Shown here: positions 45,464-56,537 of the stretch, in pieces
Layout of the letters: each line of letters opens with the position of its first letter
Numbering within the stretch: position 1 is the first letter of the stretch
DNA from: Coleophoma eucalyptorum
Lineage: Eukaryota > Ascomycota > Leotiomycetes > Helotiales > Dermateaceae
Direction of reading: 5' to 3'
DNA: 64,000 nt
Assembly (NCBI GenBank): GCA_026120035.1
Contig: JALRME010000064.1
Coordinates: 1-64,000 of the forward strand
The notes under the pieces: model-generated
Seen by the model: only the letters and a program-made list of their open reading frames with translations
The model's database searches: none
Told to the model about the DNA's origin: nothing
Position numbers and translations under genes: made by a program

Positions 45464-48400
45464 TCACCAATCAAGGAAATACTTGTCAGGTGCAAGACCA
45501 AAGTAACCTACCTCCGGTAGCGCTTTAAGAGAAGCATTATTGTTGTATAGCTGATAATCCATACCACTTGTAGCAACGTTGTTCCCCCACCAGCTTAAGG
45601 ACACGTTCTTACCGGCCCCAAAACTAAAGACGAGTGTAACAATTAGGCCAGAGATAGCAACACCAACGTTAAGACCAGCGAAAATAAGGTATGCGTATTT
45701 GCCCCACCATGCCGTGTAACGCCGCTTAGTGTAAAACTGGAAGAACCAAGCAAGATAGATTCCTAATGTCGCGTAGGTGAGGTTATTGTTTCCGGCCCAG
45801 TTCATCGCACCAGACAATGCAATGGCCGGGTTCAGACAGGAGAAAGTAGTAGCGGCTGGCTTCCACACATATTTGTCGAAAGTGGAGAATTGCTCATCGT
45901 TCATATGCTGCTGGATGAGGCGGCGAGTATAGGGAGCTGCCCTCTCAGAGAGTATCCAAACGAGTCCCAACAAGGCCCCGAGCAGGAAGCAATAGGGTAA
46001 AGCTGGATATAGTTTGAACATGTTATTAGTCCCGAAGGCTCCAAAGGAGATGGTTGAGGAGAAGACAGAGTTTGCGTAGGCGCAGACCATGTGCTCTTTA
46101 TTATCCCATTGACATAGCGTACTGTCTGCGTCAAAGTAAATAACCATGACCTCGAGGATAGCGACATATATAAAACAGTTAACCACACATGAAGCGATAT
46201 GGCCTGAAGAATGAGAGTTAGCTTACAATCAGTTGGTAGGATGATTTTAGAGGGGACTTGCCTCGGAAGATCGCTCGGGGGGGCATCTTTGCGTAATGTG
46301 CATACTTGAGGTCCTGTGTGAAGCCGCCAGCGAGCTGCTCGAAGGCACCACCAAGCATAAGGATCACCAGTTGCGCAAGTGGATTACCTGGCCAGATGGC
46401 ACCCGGAAGGACTTGCCAAATCGCACCTAAGGAGATACCTGTTGAGGCAATAGACTCGATGATAACCCAAGGGATTGTGAGCACAGCGCCAACTCCAACA
46501 ACAACAAGGATAGACCACCAAGGTGTTTCCGTTGGCCACGCAGTTACAGCGACGATAGAGATAATAAATCCGAACACAAAGACAATAGAGTACTATCCAC
46601 AAAAGAGACGAGTTAGCAGGAGGACAGAGCAAGATGGTAACGCGATATGTTCCGACCATAGGCAATAAGGGATAAATAGGAGAGACAAAGCCGACGAAGG
46701 CGCTAAAGAGAGGAAGTTCTTACCCACCATTCCGGGGCCTCCTTATATCGTCGCATCATTCGGACCTGGCCATCCGAGAAGCCCGTGTACATCGACTGGC
46801 GGTTCCACGTATTGACGACGATTCCAACAAAAGCCTTCTTGAGGGGCCCCCAGTACTTGATAAATACATAAACGATCGAAAATGTATAGTACACATAGGT
46901 AGCACCTGTCACGAAAAGATTTGCTACGGCGTAATAGGGAGGCCCATAAACTTTATACTTATCGATATCAACTTTGTTATCTGCTGTAAGTACGGCGCTT
47001 ATATTGTAGGACTCCATCTTGTTATTAAATGCCGTATTGGAATTTATTGGCATGTACGCGGCCCAAGACACGTTAGTGTAGTACATGATAAGGATAATAA
47101 TGCCGGAGATAACGCGCATCGCATATTGCTGGAGCTGAGCAAAGAAAGGTGCGTTCATGGTAGTAGAACCTGAATCCTTGGATTAGATCGGATTCTCAGC
47201 TCGATTAGAATTGAAATTGGGATTACCTGATGCGTTGGGGTCGAAGCTAGACCATGGATTGAAGCCCATGCCACCGTAACTGCCAGTCACTATTGCAAGG
47301 TTCTACAAAGAATGGTTAGTCACAAAATTTCTATAAAACTTGGACCATATTTACACAACAGTACCTTATTATTCGGGGCAATCCAGGTCATCCAGTTAAA
47401 CAGACGGAGAGCTCCAAAGAACTCGTTTGGGACCCAGTAATAGATGAGAAAAAAGACACTGAAAATCGCGAAACACATGAGACGGCTCATTTTCCAACCG
47501 TTAATAATCTCGTGCTTATTATCGGCAGTGATAAGGGCTCGGTTTAGTGCCAGAGTAGGAAGGGTTGCAGGCCAGACAGCCTGCTGGGGATAGACTGTGA
47601 GACGACGCAGGATGCCAGCCATCCCAAGGCCAAAGATTTGATTGGCAAGGGCAAGCATAATCGAGAAACCAAAACGGACCCATCGCTGGTTAAAGAAGAT
47701 TGGAAGACGCATGTCTAACAAGCCGGTAAAGTTACCAATTGTGTCGGCTTGTGAGATGATCGTGGCAAAAAGCTGTTCTTTCGCCGACCATGGACCTGGG
47801 TTAAGCGTGTAACGCGTGCCCCAAAGAGTGAAGCCCCAATCAGGAAGAATATAAGCCAAGCCACGGCCCATCGGTACACACAACAACTGAATAACTTGAC
47901 CGGGAATCGAGATTCCAGGCTGACGGGGATTGAAGACTGCTCAAGGTCAAACACCGTACAAATATGAGATAATAACCAAGAGTATGTAAAACTTACATGT
48001 GTTGATAGCCGTTGCGCAACAAACCCAAAAGAATCCCACTAGATAAGCGCGGACACTCTCACATGGTTCATCAGGATCATCGTACGGTAGCGTCACAGCC
48101 CGAACTTCAGTATAGGGAGACCAGTTAATCAACAGACCAGCTGTCTTACATGTCACATACGCCCATTCACCCTCTTCCATCCCACAGGCAGTGTGGCCCT
48201 GGATCAGCTCCTGACAACGATTTAATAGATTGTGGTCGATACTATAGTCGTCGTGGTGGTCGGGAATGAAAGATTCCAGAATTTTGACTGACTCCTCCTT
48301 GTTTAAGGTGAAAATGGCAGTTGCAACACGGTTGGGGTCAGCTCCCGATGGGAGTGTCTCACTATCGCCACCATGCTGTCCAGTATACTCTGCAATGAGG

Positions 48401-48525
48401 CGCTCTAGCCACTCTTCTGGAGGTAACCAACATTCGTTCAGGGACGGAGAGTAATCGACTGTGCCAATTCGTTTCTCGTCGGCAACGATGACTTGAACAT
48501 CGTTGGATAAGTACTTTTCACTCAT
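45464..48525 (-). CDS. OPT-family oligopeptide transporter
   Basis: Six exons (48525-47997, 47936-47365, 47302-47227, 47169-46724, 46592-46262, 46203-45464) total 2694 nt, 897 residues. After a hydrophilic N-terminus come the OPT hallmark INWSPYTEVRAVTLPYDDPD and FFNPRQPGISIPGQVIQLLC. MNWAGNNNLTYATLGIYLAW and FNPWSSFDPNASG follow later, with well over ten membrane spans. The family imports small peptides, glutathione or metal-peptide complexes by proton symport. The intron between exons 5 and 6 has a GCAAGT donor; using it restores FRGHIASCVVNC and an exact multiple of three, so a GC-AG intron is well supported. An in-frame ATG lies 18 nt upstream (48543); I prefer 48525 (MSEKYLSND). Intact. 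Confidence 0.93.
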
Positions 48526-51256
48526 TATGGTGAAAAGGGACACCTTAAAAAGGTCCTCCTTAGGTAAAAAGTAAGAAGTATCCAGAGGGGTGACAAGACT
48601 CCAAACCCGATTGAAGCACGGATTGCTCTGTAGTCAAGTCCTGCCCGTATCGTGTGTTTATTTCTCGGGAAAGTCTGGACTTAAATTCTGAATTGAGACA
48701 GAGCAAAATGCGCTCTCAGGCCTCCGCGCACCTCCTAACTCTACCTACCACAGCCATGTTTACTAGGTATCTACCTAACCTTGATTGATCATCCATCTAG
48801 ATGTACAAACATGGAAGGTGCAACTCTCGAGGCAGGGGATTTTAGAGAAAGAAGAGGTCCTGTGTACTGCAGGAACAAAGCCGTCAGCCATCCCCGCATT
48901 GCTATCCAGAAGTCCACGTCCATGTGGCGTGGATGGAATTAGGCTAGATCTTCCACTTTTTCCTGTCCTTCGACTCGCACCTCTGACAACCTGATGACCT
49001 CGGTCGCCTTGCTGCAAATGGAAAGTGGGATATTACATATCGCATAATCGTTCGACGAGCTTACCCCAACCACCAACCACGCTCCCTAAGGTGGCGGATC
49101 CTGAAATTATCAACCAGCTCTCGTGACCCCATATAAGGTGTTTATCGAGTGATGATTATGCCATTGTAGTAAGTGACGAGATCATAGTGTAACGTTACGT
49201 GAAACTAGGGGACGATTCATGGTTCGAGATTCGTTTGTACTTCCATGCACGTCGTGTCGAAAGATCGACAAATGCTGCTGTGCGGGGATTTAGGCTAGGT
49301 CGAGAACAATTCAATGAGCAGGCGATAATAAATTGAATTGGCTAGCTCCTTAAGCTCTATATGCCTACGCCGTACAAGGGCCTAGGATTTTAGGATCTGT
49401 ACCCCTCAATACCCACATATGTCGTCGTTATCAATATCGTGATTGTGGGGTTAACAACCTTAATCTAGCTAAGGTTAACTAATTATTTACTTTGAAAAAA
49501 CAGTGGAGTGATAGCGTTATGAGTATCAAGGAATAAACTTTACCTTTTTCGAACGCTTTCACCTAAACTCAATCTATATTGACTTAAAAAGGAAGTGGAT
49601 CAGAACGGTCGACGTACGCTTGTCGTCGGTGACCGTAGCGCCTGATTGACCTTCGGATTGGCGACTTGCCGCTGCTGTCCTCCTCGTTGGCTTAGCTAAG
49701 CGATATTTGCGCGGGACGCGGCGGTAAATGGCCTAATTCGAGAACAAGCCAAGATACCTTAAGAATAGACGGTAGGGCCTAAAAATAATTAGAATATCTT
49801 ACAGACTTACAGGTTCTTCGGTCACTATCAGTGGGGACGTGACTTGAGAGACGGGTTTGTTAATTGCGCCGAAGTTTCACGTCCAGAATCCGTGCCAGAC
49901 CTTAGTTTTTGTTTAGTCAACTAATGCGTGGAATTTTGCGGAGGTTCCATAGGTCACTGAAATTCATTGTTGAATTAGGACTAGGATTCAATAGTCACGA
50001 AAGCAGGTTCACCTTCAATCTCTGTTGCGTGCTCAATAACATCGTGAGCATCAACGATAGACTGGCAATTTTATTTATAGTTCCACCCCTCTTGATCGTC
50101 TCTTGCCTCGTGTATTGGACTCTTGTCTCTAAGTTAGCAATGTAGCACTGTTATCTTTGCGCGAGCATACCAGGCATCTATGGTGATTCAGTAGGACTCT
50201 ATTTTTTAGAACAAGAATCTTTTGTTGATTTCTCGAAATTGCACGTTGATTGTCTTTGGTTCATTGCTCACAGGGCAACAAGTCGGAGCATCAAATTTTC
50301 TGCTGGTGGCAGTTGGCGCACCTGTTGTACTTTAACCTCAGTGTTCATATACAACAAAAGTTGGCGCGCTCGAGGCGGATTTGATTGACTCCGCTTATAG
50401 ACCCGAATATGTCTTCATGGCTGGCGGTCAGACTGTGACATGTTTCCAAGTGATTGTCCCTTGAATGAATCATCTCGGCCGTTGACGCTAAGGATCAGTT
50501 GAGCATCGGGTTTTGAGTGGCTCCACATCTATCGGCTTAACATACTCCAAATTATACCTTTGATAGGCCCCTGAAAGTTAGTCTGAACTCTTTACAAGTA
50601 TATGTGAAGAACTCGCGATATCCTAATGCGCGGTCACGCCGTCAAGGATGGAGAACTTGATCGGAGCAAGAAAAGTATGTGAGAATTTGGCATTCTGTCG
50701 TCGAAAACCCTGATTTCAGGTGCCAAAGCCAAGCTGATTTTCTGTGGTGGGGGCATAAGGCCACCCTCCGTACTTATACTACGTACAAGTGACTCAGTGC
50801 GAATGTAATTGTCATGTGACTACTGTAATGAGTGGATGTTCCTGCCTTCGGCGTAAATGGTAAGGTTATTTACAAACACTACGGCGTTTAAGCACCTTCG
50901 GGCCAATTCTTCCTCTGGAATCATATGAAATTTGATGGTCTTTAGGTGCCAAAGCATGTAAATGGTCTGTAATTTCGTAACACTCATGCACTTTGTACTT
51001 CGTGATGAACTGCTTATATCACATGACGTTACATCCAGTGGCGGCATATAACACTCTTATTTCTCACGCCATGGTAGAGATCATTGCAGCAATTGGTCAC
51101 TTGTACGATCAACAACAAGACCTTGCCGCTGCTATCTTGGCAAGCAAGCGCTTAGAAGAAAGAACTGCACTGTTCCATACACATCTCCCCGCGAGGCACA
51201 ACATCCGTCCAATTCTTTCCTTCTTTCCAGCATCGATCAAACACAGTTGCCTTGAG
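48526..51256. other. Long intergenic region without a recognised gene
   Basis: About 2.7 kb. The left part is the presumptive OPT promoter. Around 49600-49740 a GC-richer patch has arginine/serine-rich coding flavour on the minus strand and may be transposon residue. A plus-strand stretch near 49219-49290 reads SFVLPCTSCRKIDKCCC before a stop, a fragment with cysteine spacing but no recognisable domain. The open frame running into the GST gene from 50993 adds 88 residues unlike any GST, so I do not include it. Confidence 0.4.
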
Positions 51257-52003
51257 ATGGCAGAAACCATTGAGCAAAAGACGATTCCTACCCTCTATAA
51301 CCTATCTTCATCCCAAGCTCATGCAGTCTTGTGGGCACTCGAGGAGCTTGCTGGTACCAACGGACTCGAATATAAGTTGAAGAACTTTTCACGACGGGGC
51401 GCTACCACCGCAAAAGACTTGAAAGCCGTCTTCCCTCTTGGCAAGTCCCCAATTGTGACTTTAGAGTCTACAAATGGAGAGCTAGTGCAGGCATATCAGA
51501 TCATACCTAATGTCTTGACCGAGGCCCGTCACATCCTGCAGTTCATCTCTGATGACTACTCCAACGGCATCTGGATCCCCGAAACCGACGAAGAAAAGAG
51601 ACGCGATGTCTTTTTCCAGGAGTTCGCAAGGTCTACCGTCCTTGCCAAAGTCGATTTTGCCCTCTTGTTCGAAGTCATCGCTCAGATGCTGCCGTTTGGA
51701 TTTCGACATGTTATCGGGCTCCTCGTGAGACCCGTTGTCAATCATTTTCTAAAGGATCTGCAGGACATCTACAAGGTTTTGGAGGATTCACTAACTGAAG
51801 AGTACCCTTGGTTTTCGGGCAGGAAGATAGGCCTCGCAGATTTCAACATGAGCTTTGCCATGGATATGGCCGTGCAGAGGCGTTACTTCGAACCTAAAGG
51901 TTTCCCAAAAGTTGCAAATTGGCACAGTAAAATTGTCGGTCGACCTGCGTATAAAAGGGCCTTAGAAAAAGGAGGACCTTATGACCTGGTAAACTTCATC
52001 TAG
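51257..52003 (+). CDS. Glutathione S-transferase-like protein
   Basis: Uninterrupted frame of 248 residues from ATG 51257. The N-terminal thioredoxin-like part reads PTLYNLSSSQAHAVLWALEE, then FPLGKSPIVTLESTNGELVQ, which matches the GST G-site region (K-P-hL, usually GKSPVL, then E-S). The C-terminal helical part contains YPWFSGRKIGLADFNMSFAM, with the conserved LADF N-capping box of GST helix 6, and KVANWHSKIVGRPAYKRALE at the end. The usual catalytic Ser/Tyr near residue 15 could be one of the SSS residues. There is no signal peptide. I chose the start because the upstream extension of the open frame has no GST similarity. Likely role: glutathione-dependent detoxification or metabolism; no partner genes are obvious. 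Confidence 0.85.
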   Translation: MAETIEQKTIPTLYNLSSSQAHAVLWALEELAGTNGLEYKLKNFSRRGATTAKDLKAVFPLGKSPIVTLESTNGELVQAYQIIPNVLTEARHILQFISDDYSNGIWIPETDEEKRRDVFFQEFARSTVLAKVDFALLFEVIAQMLPFGFRHVIGLLVRPVVNHFLKDLQDIYKVLEDSLTEEYPWFSGRKIGLADFNMSFAMDMAVQRRYFEPKGFPKVANWHSKIVGRPAYKRALEKGGPYDLVNFI

Positions 52004-52950
52004 TGTCTTTCATTCTAGTCTGCAATAATTGTGTAGTGATTGAAATTGAGTTGTCGTTCTAGCTTGAAAATAGATCATAGTTTAATAGCCATGGAACATG
52101 AACGGGCAGTCATTTGGTTCCCTATACCTTTATCCTACCTCTCACAAGGTTCTGAACGTATATTTAGGAATCCATGCTTTGAAGGCTATCGTTAACGCCT
52201 ACAAGAAAGTTAACTATCATCGAATAGTATTGAATATGACCTCATTTTAGTGATTGATATGAATAAATTCTAATACTCAAGTGCATAACTTAATATTCGA
52301 GTAGCAGAGTAAACCAAAACTAAGCATGATCAAGGAAAGATTTATAATGCCTAGAACATATTGAAGCTTTTGACGTCAGCTTGAGAATTTAGAGACTCTA
52401 CAAAGTCGTCTTTCCTGGATCCAATGATGCATGATCCCTCATAATCTATCATACACCAACGACTCCATTCTAAAGTCTTAACCGCTAATTTTAAAATAAA
52501 CTCCATCCATACCCTATTTATACATTACGGGGATGCAGATCATATCTTGTGCGTATCCTACAGTATCGCCGACACTACAAGAGCTTAATCTCATGGAATT
52601 AATCACAACCAGCACGGCGCACTTGCTTCAGCCGAAGAGGATTAGAATCACCCGTACGAGTAAAACGCTGTAATGGTCTTTCGAAAGCAATCTTTAAATT
52701 GAATCTAAGTTATCTATTTTTTCGACAAGCTAACATGCTATTGCCAGTGCATCTAACTATGGACATGAAATACTATATACAGATTTTAAATTTCAATGCC
52801 TTAGGCACAGAAAAAGTTAAAACCACCCCTTCCAAAAGATAAACAAGGATAATTTTCTACAATCGATGAAGTATAAAGTTCTCATAAATATCCTATTCCG
52901 CCAACTGAACTGACACTTGCGGCTCTCTCTTATATCTAGTTGCGAAGAGT
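52004..52950. other. Convergent AT-rich intergenic region
   Basis: Between the 3' ends of the GST-like and tannase genes. No gene, repeat or RNA recognised. Confidence 0.45.
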
Positions 52951-54711
52951 TTAGTACAATGGAAGCTTGAAAGCAGTGAAGTCATATGTCCAAGTGTCGT
53001 ATGATGCTTGGTCGAAGACACAGTTCTGGGTGGTTCCGTTATTGGTCCAGAGAGGGCGAAGAGGCCAGGCACAGATCTGAGCGTTGGTGCCCTCTTCGTC
53101 ACCAGCCATGTGGGTAGCATTAAGAGTGACAGGGACCGTACCGTTCTCAACCCAGTTGATCATGACCTGTAAGTTGGTTTGAGGAAATGGGCCATTTGGC
53201 TGGGCGCTGTTAATGGCGCAGTGAGCGGCACCTGGAACCAGGTACAAGCGGTACCATTCCTTGAGAGAGGTGGTGCTCTCGTTGAAGGATAAACCAGGGT
53301 ACATGATTTTGCGCACTGATTCGTAGTAGTGCACTGATGAGGCAGTTGGGACACTGGGGTCGGATTCACCATGGAAGTGGAGAATTTTACCGCCGGCATT
53401 ATAGATGTCAGTGAGATCGGGGTTGTTTGTCTGGAGAGAATCGGCGTATCTGTCCCATCCCTCTTGCATCCAGTCCCTCAAAGTGTCGTAAGTGACGTTA
53501 GTCAAAGTATCAAGGTTGTCGGCGTCTTGTAATTGAAGGAAGCGGGCGACCCATTCACCGCCAGCGCCAGCGATATCCAACCCCCAAGTATCAGTAGTAT
53601 CATCATAAGTGGTTGCAGCATCATCGAAATCGGCAGCTGGTTGGTAAGAGAGATAGGCTTGGCGTCCTTCAGAGTCAATCAGGCCATTAAGAATGGCCTG
53701 AGCTACAGCAACACCTTCAGCAGACACGGTGCCATTTTGAGCTGGATTGGTGGCAGCACTATATTGTCTCTTGTGCTTGCCATAGCCAAGTCCGATACCA
53801 CCAGCGCTACTAGCGGCACAGTAATACGGCAAACCAATAGTCGAGTTGATATTGAAGTTAAGCTTGCAAAGATCAGTTCGGGAGACGACGCCATCGACTT
53901 TGCCGTCAAGAGCATCGCAGTTAGAGATGGTCTCGTTTACAATTAGTTCGAGTTCGCAAGGTGGTGGGTAGTAATTCAGGGTCTGTTCAACAACATTGGA
54001 AAACAGATGGTTGACCTGCTGTTGGCCATAACGGAAAGCTGGGGCACCGGCAATGACACCGTCATAGAGCTGACCCCAGCGCTGGGCTTGACTCCAACCT
54101 TCACGGCCACCGTCGGAGCAACCCTGGTAATAAGTGTAGAGCTTGTCCTCACCCATGGTATAGAATTGCTTGGTGAATTCCTTCCCAAGGGTGGTCATCT
54201 CACCGAGGGCCTGATAACCGAACATGTACGTTGGCTCCCAGTTAATGGTGCCATTCGCGAGGAGGAAGACCGAGTCGAAAACCGTGTCAAAACCGCCATC
54301 GGTGAGACCAGAAGCGGCACCGTACATGACACCTCCAATCAAGTTGGTGACACCCGAGTTTATGCTATAAGCCATTCCTCCGGATGCGAGCCAACGGTTC
54401 TCGAATTTATCAGGGGATGGTAAGTACAAAGTAAGAACGACGTTATCACCACGCCCTTCGTGCGAGTAGGCGAAGGTGACATTGCAGAAGTCGACGGTGG
54501 CATCAGGAAAGAAGGTCTCGCCGCTAACAGACGTGTTGTACACTGCGTTGGCAGTCACTGAGGACGGGATGACATAGCTTCCCGAAAGGGTGCCGTTTGC
54601 TGGTAGAGCTGCGGCAGCATTGGCGACAGTACAGGCAGTGGCAAGCGAAGTGGCGTTGGCGGTAGCGATGGCGCCCGAGGTGGCTGTCAGGGCCAAAATA
54701 GAGCGGCGCAT
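52951..54711 (-). CDS. Tannase / feruloyl esterase family secreted hydrolase
   Basis: Single exon, 586 residues from ATG 54711. It begins MRRSILALTATSGAIATANA, a signal peptide. Tannase-family hallmarks are clear: TYYQGCSDGGREGWSQAQRW holds the Cys-Ser nucleophile pair, HFHGESDPSVPTASSVHYYE the catalytic aspartate, and YLVPGAAHCAINS the His-Cys pair. In this family the two cysteines next to Ser and His form a disulfide that holds the triad. A KHKRQ site (probably a Kex2 cleavage point) lies in the lid region, as in Aspergillus tannase, which is cut into two chains. Multiple N-x-S/T glycosylation sites are present. It likely hydrolyses galloyl or feruloyl esters outside the cell. The longer frame from 54846 adds residues before the signal peptide and is not preferred. 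Confidence 0.93.
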   Translation of the reverse strand: MRRSILALTATSGAIATANATSLATACTVANAAAALPANGTLSGSYVIPSSVTANAVYNTSVSGETFFPDATVDFCNVTFAYSHEGRGDNVVLTLYLPSPDKFENRWLASGGMAYSINSGVTNLIGGVMYGAASGLTDGGFDTVFDSVFLLANGTINWEPTYMFGYQALGEMTTLGKEFTKQFYTMGEDKLYTYYQGCSDGGREGWSQAQRWGQLYDGVIAGAPAFRYGQQQVNHLFSNVVEQTLNYYPPPCELELIVNETISNCDALDGKVDGVVSRTDLCKLNFNINSTIGLPYYCAASSAGGIGLGYGKHKRQYSAATNPAQNGTVSAEGVAVAQAILNGLIDSEGRQAYLSYQPAADFDDAATTYDDTTDTWGLDIAGAGGEWVARFLQLQDADNLDTLTNVTYDTLRDWMQEGWDRYADSLQTNNPDLTDIYNAGGKILHFHGESDPSVPTASSVHYYESVRKIMYPGLSFNESTTSLKEWYRLYLVPGAAHCAINSAQPNGPFPQTNLQVMINWVENGTVPVTLNATHMAGDEEGTNAQICAWPLRPLWTNNGTTQNCVFDQASYDTWTYDFTAFKLPLY

Positions 54712-56537
54712 TTTACGATATGAACGAATGAATGGAAAGTATAAAAGGAGTGTTTGATGTTTCATCCGATTGACTGTGAGAACTGCCAGCCCTATATGTG
54801 CAATCCATACGGTATTTATTGCTACTATGCATACGGCATATTTCAAAGATCAGCCAGGGCTCGGATTGAAGATCCTTCGCAACCTAAAAAGCCGATTTAG
54901 CGGTAGATTGTCAGTTCAGGTGCGCCACAGCCTTGGACTCAGTGCACTCCACAATATATAATATACCGCCTGAAGGTGACGACTGTGGTAGTACGCATGC
55001 GACTAAATTTGGCTCGGAATTGCAATGCAAACAGGATAACTGCGAGGAACCACAATCCCTCAGCTAGCGTTCAAGTCCCGAAAAGGACTTCGCCGCTACA
55101 ACACTATGGCACCAGAGCTCATCACAGGGCACTGGATCTCAAACTGAAACATCACTAGCTGAAAGTTAGAAATATGCGACGAGTATTACTGTACGGGGAT
55201 AGGAGTACAAAGCTTGCCCAGGTTAGCGTTAAGTGACTGTCAGATCAGTTGTCCGGTGGTGGTTATGAATATCACCCCTACACCCTTTGAAAAGGAACCA
55301 TCACTCAGATTGGGATGAATTTTCGCAGTGAGCTGTCGTTCATTTATTGGATGTAAGAAGATGTAGGAGGATTTGAGACTCGGAAAGTTCGGGTCGGGTA
55401 GTCGCGACTTGTGCGTCGCAATCTTTAGTGGACAAGTGGCCGTGTAGAACTCCTTCAATCTCCAAAAATTTCTGTGCTCAAACCATTGGAATAGCTATGT
55501 CTCGATCCCGAGTACTCTTTTATGAGCCTGTAATTAAGCAGCGAAAGGGAGCTCAGTTACCTTTTCAATTTCACTGAGTAAGATTCGCCATCGCTAATTG
55601 ACCTGTCTTCACGTCGCTTGATACCCCCCCCCCGCGCCTCAGGAGGAACGCTCCACTTCCCCTCCACTTAAAGTTTTGACGATTACCACAGTTGTACGCT
55701 ATTAATTCGAGTTTGCTACAAAGTCCATTGTTCAGGGAATTGACATGCTACTTTCTTTAGAATTTTGTACTCGGCTAAATTCTTGGATGCTTGGACTCTG
55801 ACTATGATCCCCATGAAGTTTATGTAACATCACATGATATAAAATCATATGACAGACCACTCAGTGAGCAAGATGGCAAGAGAGTGTGTGGAAAAAGAAT
55901 GTTCGCTTTTATCTGGTAGTGGCGTCAGTTGGTCGTCACACAATTGTGTTCTAGATTCTTTCGTTGTTTCTTCTACTTCATAGCCTGTCCTGATCATCTC
56001 CTTTGATTTAGATTTGCTACATCAATCGGCTAACTCATTCCTTGTTTAAAATTCATTGTTTGCAGCGTTTAGTACGGGGGCTGCCTTACGCGGCTGCAGA
56101 ATTTGGTTGCAGGGTATACTTTCCTGGAATCTCAGCGTCTCCAAGATATTATTTAGAGGCAGTCAAGGTGTTGATTAACTGGCTATGCCATCCTGTCTTG
56201 CCCCCCCCGCGGGAACAAGATAGGAAATGTGACGAACATGCCCCCCTTTTTAGAACTGCTCGCTAAACCTCGGACTTGCCCCACAAGACTACTAAGGCTC
56301 TAAACGAAAGTGACAGGGACAACCCTCCCTCCTCCCTCCGCCTTGCGACGGCCAGTAATTTTCCGCAAGCGAGTGTCATGCTAGCCTTCACAAACCTCAT
56401 CTGCCTTTCTTTTCCTCCTTTCCTCAACTGCCGTACTTCAACCAGCAACGGTAGTCAATCTTTCCAGCGCCCCTCTCGGTCTTGATCAATATTACCGGAC
56501 TGGATCATTTGACAAGATCCTCGATGTTCATCCAAAC
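54712..56537. promoter_or_regulatory. Divergent promoter region (tannase / Zn2Cys6 regulator)
   Basis: 1.8 kb with no recognised gene between two divergent starts. An everted CCG-N6-CGG lies at 54892-54903, about 180 bp upstream of the tannase start; zinc-cluster proteins bind CGG half-sites in such arrangements, so this is a candidate operator (inference). Poly-C tracts occur near 55624-55632 and 56202-56208. Pyrimidine-rich sequence precedes the regulator start, as is usual for fungal leaders. Confidence 0.4.
54892..54903. promoter_or_regulatory. Everted CCG-N6-CGG, candidate zinc-cluster binding site
   Basis: CCGATTTAGCGG: two CGG half-sites pointing outward, six bases apart, about 180 bp upstream of the tannase start codon and 1.6 kb from a Zn2Cys6 gene. 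Such a site is expected by chance every few tens of kilobases, so on its own it is weak evidence. Confidence 0.3.

Noticed and set aside
50993..51256. 88-residue N-terminal extension of the GST-like protein
   Set aside because: It resembles no GST sequence and the internal ATG at 51257 sits where the family starts.
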